Origin: Nocardioides furvisabuli
Lineage (GTDB): Bacteria; Actinomycetota; Actinomycetes; Propionibacteriales; Nocardioidaceae
Direction: 5' to 3'
NCBI RefSeq assembly: GCF_021083185.1
Contig: NZ_JAIGQB010000003.1
Span: 62,001 to 126,000 of the forward strand
DNA: 64,000 bases
Part shown: piece by piece, positions 6,785 to 15,753 of the stretch
How the letters are laid out: each line of letters opens with the position of its first letter
How positions within the stretch are numbered: the stretch's first letter is position 1
Made by a program: the position numbers and the translations under genes
The notes under the pieces: model-generated
Database searches by the model: none
Told to the model about the DNA's origin: nothing
What the model saw: only the letters and a program-made list of their open reading frames with translations

Positions 6785-8185
6785 GTGAGCGGCACCTTCG
6801 GCTCGATCAGCACCTCCGCCAGCGCCCTGCGCTACCACCAGGCGGTGATGGAGGTCGCCAGCGGCAACATCGCCAACGTGACCACGGACGGCTACGCCCG
6901 CCGTCGCGTGGTCGGCGTCGCCGCGGGCGCCCCCGCCCAGCCGGCGATGTGGAGCCGCTACGACGGCCACGGAGACGGCGTACGCATCGGGTCGGTGGAC
7001 CGCCTCGTCGACCCGCTGCTCGACTCACGCGCGCGGCGCGAGCACGGCACCCGGTCCTACCTCGACACCCGCGCCGCGGCCCTGGCCCGCGTCGAGGCCT
7101 CGCTCGGCGAGCCCGCGGGGGACGGCATCTCCAGCGCGCTCACCGGCGTGCGCAAGGCCTGGCACGACCTGGCCAACAACCCCGACTCCCCCGCCGTGCG
7201 CACGCAGGTGCTGGCGACGTCGCGGACCCTCGTCGAGGCGGTGGCTGCGCAACGCCGCACCGTGGAGACCGAAAAGGCCGACCAGCGGATGGGGTTGCTC
7301 GCCGACGTGGGCGAGACCAACACGCTCGCCGTCGAGCTCGCGGCGACCAACGAGGCGATCACCGCGGCACGGCTCTCCGGCAACGACCCCTCGGGACTGC
7401 TGGACGCCCGTGACCAGCTGGCGCTGCGCCTGGCCCAGCTCACCGGCGGCACCGCCGTGGAGAACGGTCAGGGCGGGCTCGACGTCACCGTCGGCGGCGT
7501 CGCGCTGGTCGCCGGCAACCGGGCCGGACGCCTGGACGTGACGTCCGGGATCAACCCCGACGGCACTGCCGACGGGCTCCCGCTGGGCCTGGCGGTCACC
7601 CCGCCGGTCGGCGCGACCACCGCCGTCGCCGGGCTGCGGGGCGAGGTCGGCGGCAGTGCCGAGCTCATCAGCGCCACCCTTCCCCGCTTGCGCGCGGACA
7701 TCGAGGCCGTCGCCCAGGCGCTGGCCGACGCGGTGAACGCCGCCCACCAGGCGGGCTTCGACGCCACGGGCGCCGCCGGGCAGCCGTTCTTCGCCGTCGA
7801 CCCGGCCGCCCCCGGTGGCCCGCTCGTGCTCCTCCTCGACGACCCGGCCACCGTGGCGGCCTCCGGCACGGGTGGCGGGCCGAACCTCGACGGCGGCAAC
7901 GCGACCGCCGTCGCCGACGCGCTCGGCGGACCCGAGCAGGGCTACCAGCGATTCGTCACGGTCCTCGGCAGCGAGGTCGCCTCGGTCCGACGGCTCGCGA
8001 CCACCCAGCACAACCTCACCCAGCAGGTCGACGGCGCACGCGACCAGCTGTCCGGGGTCAACCTCGACGAGGAGATGGTGACGATGATGCAGGCGCAGCG
8101 CGCCTACGAGGCAGCAGCCCGGGTCATGACCACCCTGGACTCGGTGCTCGACACCCTCATCAACCGCACCGGGCTGGTGCGCTGA
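6785..8185 (+). CDS. flgK: Flagellar hook-associated protein 1 FlgK
   Basis: A 466-residue hook-filament junction protein. The N-terminus (MSGTFGSISTSASALRYHQA, then VASGNIANVTTDGYARRR) is the flagellar axial-protein signature. The C-terminus has GVNLDEEMVTMMQAQRAYEA and MTTLDSVLDTLINRTG, the conserved FlgK end. The GTG at 6785 has GGAG nearby within the end of flgN. The stop shares a base with the flgL start (TGATG), so flgN-flgK-flgL form one translational unit. Confidence 0.96.
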   Translation: MSGTFGSISTSASALRYHQAVMEVASGNIANVTTDGYARRRVVGVAAGAPAQPAMWSRYDGHGDGVRIGSVDRLVDPLLDSRARREHGTRSYLDTRAAALARVEASLGEPAGDGISSALTGVRKAWHDLANNPDSPAVRTQVLATSRTLVEAVAAQRRTVETEKADQRMGLLADVGETNTLAVELAATNEAITAARLSGNDPSGLLDARDQLALRLAQLTGGTAVENGQGGLDVTVGGVALVAGNRAGRLDVTSGINPDGTADGLPLGLAVTPPVGATTAVAGLRGEVGGSAELISATLPRLRADIEAVAQALADAVNAAHQAGFDATGAAGQPFFAVDPAAPGGPLVLLLDDPATVAASGTGGGPNLDGGNATAVADALGGPEQGYQRFVTVLGSEVASVRRLATTQHNLTQQVDGARDQLSGVNLDEEMVTMMQAQRAYEAAARVMTTLDSVLDTLINRTGLVR

Positions 8186-9084
8186 TGGCCGCGATCGGCC
8201 GCGTCACCCAGTCGATGCTGACGGACCGCTCCATGGCGCGGCTCCAGGGCAGCCTGTCGCGCCTGGCCGAGATCCAGGAGCACCTGTCGACCGGCCGGGT
8301 CCTCAACCGGGCCTCCGACGACCCCGCGGGTGCTGCCACCGCGATGCGCCTGCGCTCCGCGATCGCCGCCCAGCAGCAGCACGTCCGCAACGCCGACGAC
8401 GGCGCGGCGCGTCTCGCCACGCTCGACAGCGTGCTCGGCACCGCGACCGATCTCGTACGCCGCGCGCGCGAGCTCGCCCAGCAGGGCATCAGCGGCGCCG
8501 CGGGCCCGCAGGCCCGCGAGGCCCTGGCCGCCGAGATCGACCAGCTGCGCGCCTCGCTGCTCTCCACGGCCAACACGACCTACCTCGACCGACCGGTGCT
8601 GGGTGGCACGACGATCGGCGCGAACGCCTTCGCCGAGGCGGCCGGGGTGGTCACCTTCGCCGGCGACACCGGGTCGGTGCGACGTACGGTCGGCGACGGT
8701 GTCGTCGTCGACGTGGCCGTGACGGGCCCGGCCGCCTTCGGCGCCGACGGCGACAACGTCTTCGACCACCTCACCGCGCTCTCCGCGGCCCTGCGGGCGG
8801 GGGACGTGACCGGCATCGAGGCCGGGCTGACGTCGCTGGCCACCGACGGTGAGCGCGTCGTCGCCGCCCGCGCCGACGTCGGCACCCGCGCCCTGCGCAT
8901 CGAGCAGGCCGCGGCCCGGGCCGCGGACGCCGAGCTGTCGCTGACCGGCTCGCTCGCGGAGATCGAGAACGCCGACCTGCCCCGCACGATGGTGGACCTC
9001 AAGATGCAGGAGGTGGCCTACCAGGCCTCCCTGGCAGCTACGGCCCGCGTGCTCCAGCCGAGCCTGATGGACTTTCTGCGATGA
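8185..9084 (+). CDS. flgL: Flagellar hook-associated protein 3 FlgL
   Basis: A 299-residue protein forming the second hook-filament junction layer. It has the flagellin-like N-terminus (MAAIGRVTQSMLTDRSMARL, LSTGRVLNRASDDPAGAATA, ADDGAARLATLDSVLGTATD) and the C-terminal coiled region SLTGSLAEIENADLPRTMVD ending QPSLMDFLR. The length is typical. The start shares a base with flgK and the last 4 bases overlap fliW, consistent with coordinated expression. Confidence 0.95.
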   Translation: MAAIGRVTQSMLTDRSMARLQGSLSRLAEIQEHLSTGRVLNRASDDPAGAATAMRLRSAIAAQQQHVRNADDGAARLATLDSVLGTATDLVRRARELAQQGISGAAGPQAREALAAEIDQLRASLLSTANTTYLDRPVLGGTTIGANAFAEAAGVVTFAGDTGSVRRTVGDGVVVDVAVTGPAAFGADGDNVFDHLTALSAALRAGDVTGIEAGLTSLATDGERVVAARADVGTRALRIEQAAARAADAELSLTGSLAEIENADLPRTMVDLKMQEVAYQASLAATARVLQPSLMDFLR

Positions 9085-9503
9085 TCGCCACGATGGAGAC
9101 CACGACCCTGACCGGTGCGCCCGAGATCCCGGTGATCGAGCTCGCGCAGCCGTTGCCCGGCTTCCCCGGACGCGAGCGTTTCGCCCTGGTGCAGGTGGAC
9201 GACGACGGTGTGCTGTGCAGCCTCGCCTCGCTCGACGACCCGGGCCTGCGCTTCCTGGTCGTGCCCCCCGCGCCGTTCTTCCCCGACTACTCCCCCGAGG
9301 TCGACGAGTCCGTGCTCGGCGAGCTCGGCTCGACGTCGGTCGACGACCTCGTCGTGCTGTGCGTCCTGACCGCCGGCGACTCGCTGGCGAGCACGACGGC
9401 CAACCTCGCCGCGCCCGTGGTCCTCGACACCCGCACCCACCGCGCGGTGCAGGTCGTGCTCGACGACCCGGGCCTGTCGGTCGCCACACCGCTGCTCGCG
9501 TGA
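9081..9503 (+). CDS. fliW: Flagellar assembly factor FliW
   Basis: A 140-residue FliW. FliW binds flagellin, and when flagellin is exported the freed FliW binds and inactivates CsrA, allowing more flagellin translation. Family features are the central PGFPGRERFALVQVDDDG, the hydrophobic strand LRFLVVPPAPFFPDYSPE and the C-terminal NLAAPVVLDTRTHRAVQVVL. The ATG at 9081 overlaps the flgL stop. It is followed 33 bases later by csrA, the usual pair. The fliC leader carries matching candidate CsrA sites. Confidence 0.95.
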   Translation: MIATMETTTLTGAPEIPVIELAQPLPGFPGRERFALVQVDDDGVLCSLASLDDPGLRFLVVPPAPFFPDYSPEVDESVLGELGSTSVDDLVVLCVLTAGDSLASTTANLAAPVVLDTRTHRAVQVVLDDPGLSVATPLLA

Positions 9504-9536
9504 GCGTGCCCCACCCCCCTCGGGTAGCGTGACGCC

Positions 9537-9779
9537 ATGCTGGTCGTGAGCCGCCGTGCGGGTGAGAGCATCGTCATCGGCGACGACATCACCGTCTCCG
9601 TGCTCGAGGTGCGCGGGGACGTCGTCCGGATCGGCATCGACGCGCCCCGCTCGGTCGCGGTCCACCGGGAGGAGCTGCTCGCGCAGCTGGCGCAGTCCAA
9701 CCAGGACGCCGCCTCGCCGACCGATGACACGGTCGACTCCCTGCTCACGGCGATCCGCGACCGCGCCCAGGACTCCTGA
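9537..9779 (+). CDS. csrA: Carbon storage regulator CsrA (translational repressor)
   Basis: An 80-residue CsrA. It starts MLVVSRRAGESIVIGDDITV and continues VLEVRGDVVRIGIDAPRSV and AVHREEL, the invariant RNA-binding dimer core. The C-terminus is about 15-20 residues longer than E. coli CsrA and acidic, as in flagellar CsrA proteins that bind FliW. A TAGCGT box lies 6 bases before the ATG, suggesting an additional leaderless promoter besides read-through from fliW. The likely target is fliC mRNA. Confidence 0.95.
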   Translation: MLVVSRRAGESIVIGDDITVSVLEVRGDVVRIGIDAPRSVAVHREELLAQLAQSNQDAASPTDDTVDSLLTAIRDRAQDS

Positions 9780-9798
9780 CCGCCACGCGCACGAGACG

Positions 9799-10464
9799 TC
9801 AGCCCGCGCGCGAGCGGGCGTGGCGCTGCTGCGAGGCCAGCACCGCCGCCTGCGTGCGGCGCTGCACCCCGAGCTTGGCGAGCAGGCTGGTGACGTGGTT
9901 CTTCACCGTCTTCTCCGCGAGGTAGAGCCGCTCCCCGATCTCCTTGTTGGTCAGGCCCTCCGCGATCAGGTCCAGGATCCGCGACTCGACATCGGTGAGC
10001 CGCGTGGGCCCGTCCTCGCCGCCACCGCGGATCCGCTCGATCACGCGCATCGCGACGACGGGGTCGACCAGGGAGCGGCCCTGGCGGAGGGCCCGGATGT
10101 TGTCGACCAGGACGTTCGCGTCGACCTGCTTGAGGACGTAGCCGCCCGCACCGGCCAGGATCGCGTTCACCAATGCCTCGTCGTCGTCGTAGCTGGTGAG
10201 GATCAGCGCCCGGATCGACGGGTCGACCGAGCGCACCTGACGGCACACGTCGATGCCGTGGCCGTCGGGCAGCCGGCCGTCGAGCACGGCGACGTCGGGT
10301 CTCAGCTCCAGGATCTGGGGAATCGCCTCCGCGACCGTCCCCGCCTCGCCGACCACGTCGACGTCGTCCTCGAGCTCGAGGAGCGCGCGCAGCCCTCGAC
10401 GCACCACCGTGTGGTCGTCGAGGAGGTAGACGCGGATCGCGCCGTGTCCAGTCGTGTCAGCCAC
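9799..10464 (-). CDS. NarL/FixJ-family response regulator, DevR/DosR-like
   Basis: A 221-residue response regulator. The receiver domain (about 10-125) has the acidic pair in VYLLDDHTVVRRG, phosphoacceptor Asp62 in VLDGRLPDG and Lys112 in GYVLKQVDA. The C-terminal LuxR-type HTH (about 150-210) reads GLTNKEIGERLYLAEKTVKN and LLAKLGVQRRTQAAV, closely like mycobacterial DevR/DosR. The GTG at 10464 has AAGGGG 5 bases upstream. No histidine kinase is adjacent; two soluble kinases lie 8-11 kb away. The neighbouring deazaflavin-dependent oxidoreductase is the only hint of a target. It is convergent with csrA. Confidence 0.9.
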   Translation of the reverse strand: MADTTGHGAIRVYLLDDHTVVRRGLRALLELEDDVDVVGEAGTVAEAIPQILELRPDVAVLDGRLPDGHGIDVCRQVRSVDPSIRALILTSYDDDEALVNAILAGAGGYVLKQVDANVLVDNIRALRQGRSLVDPVVAMRVIERIRGGGEDGPTRLTDVESRILDLIAEGLTNKEIGERLYLAEKTVKNHVTSLLAKLGVQRRTQAAVLASQQRHARSRAG

Positions 10465-10501
10465 ACCAACCCCTTCCCGAGGACTCCAGCCTAGTTGGCG
10501 C

Positions 10502-10942
10502 TCAGGAGCGCTCGAGCAGGAACAGCGGGATCAACCGGTCGGTCTTCTCGGCGTACGACGCGTAGGTCGGCCACGTGGCCACGGCGTGCTGCCACCAGTC
10601 CTCGCGCTCCGCGCCCTCGAGCTCGCGCACGCGGTAGGTGTGCTTCTCCGCGCCGTCCTGGAGCTCGACCTCCGGGTGGGCGACGAAGTTGTGGTACCAC
10701 TCCGGGTTGTCCGGGGCGCCGCCCTTGGACGCGACCGCGAGGTAGGCGCCGTCGCGCTCGACGCGCATCACAGGATTCTTCCGGAGATGGCCCGACTTCG
10801 CGCCGACGGAGGTGACGACGACGATCGGGTAGTCGGTGTTCGGGAGCGTGCCCGACTTCTCGCCGTCGGTCGCCTCGTACTCCTCGACCTGGTCGCGGAC
10901 CCACTCGGACGTGCTCGGGACATAGGTGCCAGTCAGTGCCAT
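10502..10942 (-). CDS. Nitroreductase family deazaflavin (F420)-dependent oxidoreductase
   Basis: A 146-residue protein of the Ddn-like split beta-barrel family, which uses reduced cofactor F420 to reduce nitroaromatics, quinones or similar substrates. Seen features are the start MALTGTYVPSTSEWVRDQVE, TLPNTDYPIVVVTSVGAKSG, LRKNPVMRVERDGAYLAVAS and the motif KGGAPDNPEWYHNFVAHPEV. I chose the ATG at 10942 because family members start with this LTGxYxPS motif. The frame is open to 11020, where a hydrophobic stretch would precede it. The physiological substrate cannot be told from sequence. Confidence 0.88.
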   Translation of the reverse strand: MALTGTYVPSTSEWVRDQVEEYEATDGEKSGTLPNTDYPIVVVTSVGAKSGHLRKNPVMRVERDGAYLAVASKGGAPDNPEWYHNFVAHPEVELQDGAEKHTYRVRELEGAEREDWWQHAVATWPTYASYAEKTDRLIPLFLLERS

Positions 10943-11083
10943 GACTGCCACAACACCGCTGGCGGCGACGATCTTCCAGGCCGGCCGGGGTAGTCCACCG
11001 GGAAGTGGCGGATGGTCCACCGGGAAATGGTCGGCGGCACGCGGTCCCTGCGACCATCGGCCGGTGAACTACCCTCCGACTCC

Positions 11084-12019
11084 ATGAGTGCGATCGAGGG
11101 CGTCAGCGAGATCTTCGACCCCGAGGCCTGGGTCGTCGTCCCCGGCTTCGAGGACCTGACGGACCTGACCTACCACCGGGCCCGCGCGCACGGCACGGTC
11201 CGGATCGCCTTCGACCGCCCCGACGTGCTCAACGCCTTCCGCCCGCACACCGTCGACGAGCTGCTGCGCACGCTGGAGCACGCGCGGCAGTCGGCCGACG
11301 TCGGCTGCGTGATCCTCACGGGCAACGGCCCGAGCGCGAAGAACGGCAAGTGGGCCTTCTGCACCGGCGGCGACCAGCGCATCCGCGGGCGGGCCGGCTA
11401 CCAGTACGAGACCGACGGGCACACGGACGCGGGCGCCGAGCCCCACCCCATCGACAAGGCGAAGCTCGCACGCCTGCACATCCTCGAGTGCCAGCGGCTG
11501 ATCCGCTTCATGCCCAAGGTCGTCATCTGCGTCGTGCCCGGCTGGGCCGCCGGCGGCGGGCACAGCCTGCACGCTGTCGCCGACCTCACCCTGGCCAGTC
11601 GCGAGCACGCCCGCTTCAAGCAGACCGACGCCGACGTCGGCTCCTTCGACGGCGGCTACGGCTCGGCCTACCTCGCCCGCCAGGTCGGCCAGAAGTTCGC
11701 CCGCGAGATCTTCTTCCTCGGAGACGAGTACGACGCCGAGACCATGCACCGCATGGGCGCGGTCAACCGCGTCGTCGACCATGCCGACCTCGAGCGCGAG
11801 GCGCTGGAGTGGGGCCGCAAGATCAACGGCAAGTCACCCACTGCGCAGCGGATGCTCAAGTACTCCTTCAACCTCCTCGACGACGGCCTCGTCGGCCAGC
11901 AGCTCTTCGCCGGCGAGACCACCCGGCTTGCCTACATGACCGACGAGGCGCAGGAGGGTCGCGACCAGTTCCTGGAGAAGCGCGAGCCCGACTGGTCGCC
12001 CTACCCCTGGTACTACTGA
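11084..12019 (+). CDS. menB: 1,4-dihydroxy-2-naphthoyl-CoA synthase MenB
   Basis: A 311-residue crotonase-fold enzyme that closes the second ring of 1,4-dihydroxy-2-naphthoyl-CoA in menaquinone synthesis. MenB-specific features are NAFRPHTVDELLRTLEHARQ, the active-site loop WAFCTGGDQRIRGRAGYQ, the oxyanion-hole region VVPGWAAGGGHSLHAVADLT and FKQTDADVGSFDGGYGSAYL. The C-terminus ends SPYPWYY. TACCCT lies 8 bases before the ATG, which suggests a leaderless transcript. The rest of the men pathway is not in the window. Confidence 0.95.
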   Translation: MSAIEGVSEIFDPEAWVVVPGFEDLTDLTYHRARAHGTVRIAFDRPDVLNAFRPHTVDELLRTLEHARQSADVGCVILTGNGPSAKNGKWAFCTGGDQRIRGRAGYQYETDGHTDAGAEPHPIDKAKLARLHILECQRLIRFMPKVVICVVPGWAAGGGHSLHAVADLTLASREHARFKQTDADVGSFDGGYGSAYLARQVGQKFAREIFFLGDEYDAETMHRMGAVNRVVDHADLEREALEWGRKINGKSPTAQRMLKYSFNLLDDGLVGQQLFAGETTRLAYMTDEAQEGRDQFLEKREPDWSPYPWYY

Positions 12020-12037
12020 GCCCGGCATGATGACGCC

Positions 12038-13195
12038 GTGAAGATCGACCTCACGGTCGCCGCGATCCCGGCGTTCATCGGCGCGATGGCGGCGGAGTAC
12101 GCCTGGCAGCGCTCGCACCCGGTCGAGCCCGGCACCCGCGCGGGCGACTACCAGCTGGCCGACACCGTCGCGAGCCTCAGCATGGGGCTCGGCAGCCTCG
12201 CCGCGCCCTACGTCGCGCGCCGCCTGCTGGACCCGGTCACCCCCGGCGTCGGCCGGCACGGCCGGACGCTGCTCGCGATCGGCGCCGCGGCTGCGGTGCT
12301 GACCACGGTCGGCGACGTCGTACGCCGCCGGGTGCGCGACGGCGCGCTGCCCGCCCCGCAGACGGTGCCCGCCGACGTGCGCGAGGTCCAGGAGGAGCTG
12401 GCGACGATCCGGCAGGCGCCGGCGACCCGGGCGGACCGTACGCCGCTCGCGCTCCGGCGCGTCCACGGCGGGCTCGCCGTCAGCGCGGTCGCGTCGACGG
12501 CACTGATCACCTCGACGACCTGGGCGGCGATGACGTCGGGCAAGCGGCTCCACGCCCGATCACCGCTCGACCTCGGCAACGGGCGCTGGGCGCTCGCGGC
12601 AGCGGTCCTCGGCTGGGACTTCATCTACTACTGGAACCACCGGCTCAGCCACGAGAGCCGCTGGCTGTGGGCGGTCCACTCGGTGCACCACTCCAGCGAG
12701 CGCTACAACCTCTCGACCGCCCTGCGGCAGCCGGTCGCCGAGGGCGTGACGCTCACCGTGCCCTACGGCCTGCTCGCGCTGGCTGGCGTACGGCCTGCGC
12801 TCATCGAGCAGGCGCGCGGGATCAACCTGATCTACCAGTTCTGGATCCACACCGAGGCCATCCAGCGCCTCGGGTGGGTGGAGAAGGTCCTCAACACCCC
12901 CTCGCACCACCGGGTGCACCACGGCTCCAACCGCGACTACCTCGACCGCAACCACGGGAGCATCCTCATCCTCTGGGACCGCCTCTTCGGCACCTTCGAG
13001 GAGGAGGACGAGCCGGTCGTCTACGGCCTGACCTCCAACATCGACACCTTCGACCCGGTGCGGATCGCGACCCACGAGTGGCGCGACATCGCCGCCGACG
13101 TCGCCGCTGCGGACTCCTGGCACGACCGCTGGTCGTTCCTGCTGCGACCACCGGGATGGGCCTACTCCCGCCGCGCAGCGGCAGGCGTCGCCTGA
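12038..13195 (+). CDS. Sterol desaturase / fatty acid hydroxylase superfamily membrane protein
   Basis: A 385-residue membrane protein with the non-haem di-iron histidine clusters of the superfamily: DFIYYWNHRLSHESRWLWAV, HSVHHSSERYNLSTALRQ and, later, NTPSHHRVHHGSNRDYLDRN, with HTEA between. The N-terminal 150 residues hold several hydrophobic segments. Such enzymes hydroxylate or desaturate lipid substrates using oxygen, and the substrate here is unknown. It begins 18 bases after menB with a GTG, so it may be co-transcribed with menB. Confidence 0.85.
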   Translation: MKIDLTVAAIPAFIGAMAAEYAWQRSHPVEPGTRAGDYQLADTVASLSMGLGSLAAPYVARRLLDPVTPGVGRHGRTLLAIGAAAAVLTTVGDVVRRRVRDGALPAPQTVPADVREVQEELATIRQAPATRADRTPLALRRVHGGLAVSAVASTALITSTTWAAMTSGKRLHARSPLDLGNGRWALAAAVLGWDFIYYWNHRLSHESRWLWAVHSVHHSSERYNLSTALRQPVAEGVTLTVPYGLLALAGVRPALIEQARGINLIYQFWIHTEAIQRLGWVEKVLNTPSHHRVHHGSNRDYLDRNHGSILILWDRLFGTFEEEDEPVVYGLTSNIDTFDPVRIATHEWRDIAADVAAADSWHDRWSFLLRPPGWAYSRRAAAGVA

Positions 13196-13233
13196 TCGGC
13201 GGGGGAGTCGGGGCAGCGACCTAGGCTGGCACC

Positions 13234-13539
13234 ATGACGGCCACCCTCGACCCCGCGACGGCCGACGAGGTCTACACCGCCGACGTCGAGCCGCGTCGGC
13301 GCGACCGACTCGGCCGGGTCGCCGCGGGAGCGCTCGACCTGTGGTGCGCGATGGCCGGGGGTCGCTTCGACCTGACCAACGAAGGTGTCGTCGTCGTCCG
13401 GCGCCGACGCGACGGCGGGCTCGAGCTCCGCGTGCCGGCCGGTGGACCCGAGGCCGCCGCCGTCCTCCTCGAGGTGGTCCGACACCAGCTGGAGACGCTG
13501 ACGCCCGAGGAGTTCCGCGACGCCTGGGGTATCGACTGA
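13234..13539 (+). CDS. Hypothetical protein
   Basis: A 101-residue protein of unknown function, mostly charged and soluble, with an Arg-rich centre (RRRDRLGRVAAGALDLWCAM) and a C-terminal helical part (AAAVLLEVVRHQLETLTPEE). Codon usage is GC3-rich like its neighbours, so I regard it as real. TAGGCT lies 6 bases before the ATG, suggesting a leaderless start. It is convergent with the ATP-grasp gene, with 4 bases between stops. Confidence 0.65.
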   Translation: MTATLDPATADEVYTADVEPRRRDRLGRVAAGALDLWCAMAGGRFDLTNEGVVVVRRRRDGGLELRVPAGGPEAAAVLLEVVRHQLETLTPEEFRDAWGID

Positions 13540-13543
13540 GACC

Positions 13544-14584
13544 TCAGCTCGTCGCCAGGCTCCGGTTGTCGATCTCGGGGTAGTGGCGCCGGATGTGGAC
13601 CTTGCGCTCGAGCTCGGCGATGATCGCGGGAGCGAAGTTGACGTCGTAGAGCGCCTGCGTGCTGCCGAGGCCACCGGGGCTGAAGACGTTGATCTCCATC
13701 AGCTTGTCACCGACGATGTCGAGGCCGACGAGGAACATCCCGTCGCTGACGAGCTTGGGCCGCACGACCTCGACCATCTCGAGCATCGCGTCGGTGACGG
13801 TGACCTTCTCGGCCTTGCCGCCGGCGGACATGTTGGAGCGGATGTCCTTGGTCTTGTTGGTGCGGCGGAAGGCGGCGTACTCCCCCTGGTGCACCAGCGG
13901 CTGGCCGTTCATCACGAACATGCGTACGTCGCCGTTGACCGCCTCCGGGAGGTACTCCTGCGCCACGACGTAGCCGTCGCGCGAGATGGCCTCGATGATC
14001 TGGGTGAGGTTCGGCGCCTCCTTGCGGTCGACGAGGAAGACGCCGGCGCCGCCCGAGCCCTGCAGCGGCTTGAGGACCGCCTTGCCGCCGAGGTCGGAGA
14101 TGAACTCCTCGATCATGTCCTCGTCGCGCGAGATCAACGTGCGGGGACGCACGACCTCGGGGAAGTGCTGGAAGTAGGCCTTCGACAGCGCGTTGGCGAG
14201 GCTGGTCGGGTCGTTGACCACGAGCACGCCGCTGGAGGCGATGAGCTGGCCGAAGGCGACGCCGGCGTTGTTGCGCCACGGGTCCGACTCGGCGTCGTCG
14301 GCCGGGTCGTTGCGCAACATCACCACGTCGAACTCCTCGAGGCCGAGCAGCTGCTCGACCTCGGGCTTCTGGACGTCGGAGAGGTGGCGCTCGAGGGAGC
14401 GGTACGACTTCGCGTCGCCGGCACGGGCCTTGGTGCTGAGCGAGCCGTCGGGCAGGTAGGCGAAGTCCCCGATGCCCATGTACCACGCCTCGTGGCCCAT
14501 CTCCTTGGCAGCCAGGGCGAGGCGGTTGGTGGTGTACTCCGCCTTCTCCGTCTCGATGTCGTTGACGACGAATCCGATCTTCAT
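13544..14584 (-). CDS. Glutathione-synthase-like ATP-grasp ligase
   Basis: A 346-residue ATP-grasp protein resembling prokaryotic glutathione synthetase. The N-terminal domain starts MKIGFVVNDIETEKAEYTTN. The ATP-grasp core has VVNDPTSLANALSKAYFQHF, GKAVLKPLQGSGGAGVFLVD, YVVAQEYLPEAVNGDVRMFV and MEINVFSPGGLGS (metal-binding end). Actinobacteria generally lack glutathione, so ligation of another amino acid or peptide is likely. The ATG at 14584 overlaps the stop of the QEGLA metallopeptidase gene, making it the last of a coupled three-gene unit. Confidence 0.85.
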   Translation of the reverse strand: MKIGFVVNDIETEKAEYTTNRLALAAKEMGHEAWYMGIGDFAYLPDGSLSTKARAGDAKSYRSLERHLSDVQKPEVEQLLGLEEFDVVMLRNDPADDAESDPWRNNAGVAFGQLIASSGVLVVNDPTSLANALSKAYFQHFPEVVRPRTLISRDEDMIEEFISDLGGKAVLKPLQGSGGAGVFLVDRKEAPNLTQIIEAISRDGYVVAQEYLPEAVNGDVRMFVMNGQPLVHQGEYAAFRRTNKTKDIRSNMSAGGKAEKVTVTDAMLEMVEVVRPKLVSDGMFLVGLDIVGDKLMEINVFSPGGLGSTQALYDVNFAPAIIAELERKVHIRRHYPEIDNRSLATS

Positions 14585-15753
14585 GCGTGTCCCTCCAGGA
14601 GTGTCGCGAGATCCTCGGTCCCGGCCGCGCGGGCCAGGTTGGCGTGGGTCGCCGGGTCGTCCAGGTAGCGCGGCAGCACCCGGGGCGGGCGCAGCACGCC
14701 GCGGTCCTCCAGGTCGCCGATGAGCGGCAGGTCGCGCAGCGAGAACTTGCCCAGCCAGAGCTGGTCGAGCGAGCCGTCGGCGCCGAGGTGCTCGAGCAGC
14801 TCGACGAGGCCGCGCAGGTAGATGGCGTCCTTGGTCATCCCACCGGAGCGGTAGACCCGCATCACGGTCGTCCATGCGCTGCCCTGGGGGAAGCCGTCGG
14901 CGACCAGCGCCTCGTGCGCCTCGGCGAAGCTCGCGCCGCCGATCATCCGGTGCACGGTCACGACGCGGCTGGCGAGCTGGCGCAGCCGGAAGGCCGTCAG
15001 GCCGCCGCACGCGATCTCGGCGAGGACCGCGAGGCCCTCCTGGGTCTCGTCGTAGCCGGCCAGCCCCACACCGAGCACCTTGATGGGCTGGTGGCTGCCG
15101 TTGGCCTGGGTGACGAGGTGGGTGCCGACCTCGTGGTGGAGCAGCGCCTGGGCCCGGGCGCGCTGCACCTTGGTGTCAGGCCCGATGAGCAGGGTGTCGC
15201 CGGAGACCATCACGCCGTTGACGTCAGCGCGGATCTCGGCGTGCATGTCGAGGTCGGGGTCGTCGGCGCGGTAGTGGGCGATCTCGTCCTCGGCCAGGGC
15301 GAGGAACTCCTCGGCGTCGAACGCCTCGTCGCCTGCCTCGGTGCGGGTGATGCCCGCGAGCAACGTCTCGGCCTGCGCGCGCAGCGAGGGAGACACCGCG
15401 CCGTAGAGCTCCACGCTCAGCGGCAGGAAGTCGACGGTGTCGCGCGCCACGAGCATGTCGAGCTGGAGCTCCATCTCGCGGTGCTTGGCGCGCAGGAGCT
15501 GGCCCAGCACCGGGTCCTCGACCTCGCCGACGTCGATCGCGTCCAGCTCGGCGCGGACGACGTCGGGGTCGGTGTCGAGCTCACGGTAGGTGAACCCGGG
15601 GTCGGGCTCACGGCCCTCGAGGAAGTCGTCGCGCAGGTCGTCGGCGTCGACCGGCGTGACCTCGAGGAGGAAGCGAAAGCTCTGCGACAGCAGGGCGAGA
15701 CGGTGGTCGACCGCGAGGTCGGCGGCGCTCACCCCGGCGTCGCCACCGCTCAC
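14581..15753 (-). CDS. QEGLA-motif (DUF1704/MATCAP-like) zinc metallopeptidase family protein
   Basis: A 390-residue protein of the family annotated as flavohaemoglobin expression-modulating QEGLA motif protein. The diagnostic QEGLA is at residues 238-242 and a metallopeptidase motif HEVGTH at 207-212. The same family (DUF1704) includes the eukaryotic tubulin carboxypeptidase MATCAP, so a carboxypeptidase activity is plausible but not shown. The GTG at 15753 overlaps the upstream amidohydrolase stop (GTGA) and the stop overlaps the ATP-grasp start (ATGA). All three products are therefore probably made in step and act together. Confidence 0.87.
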   Translation of the reverse strand: MSGGDAGVSAADLAVDHRLALLSQSFRFLLEVTPVDADDLRDDFLEGREPDPGFTYRELDTDPDVVRAELDAIDVGEVEDPVLGQLLRAKHREMELQLDMLVARDTVDFLPLSVELYGAVSPSLRAQAETLLAGITRTEAGDEAFDAEEFLALAEDEIAHYRADDPDLDMHAEIRADVNGVMVSGDTLLIGPDTKVQRARAQALLHHEVGTHLVTQANGSHQPIKVLGVGLAGYDETQEGLAVLAEIACGGLTAFRLRQLASRVVTVHRMIGGASFAEAHEALVADGFPQGSAWTTVMRVYRSGGMTKDAIYLRGLVELLEHLGADGSLDQLWLGKFSLRDLPLIGDLEDRGVLRPPRVLPRYLDDPATHANLARAAGTEDLATLLEGHA

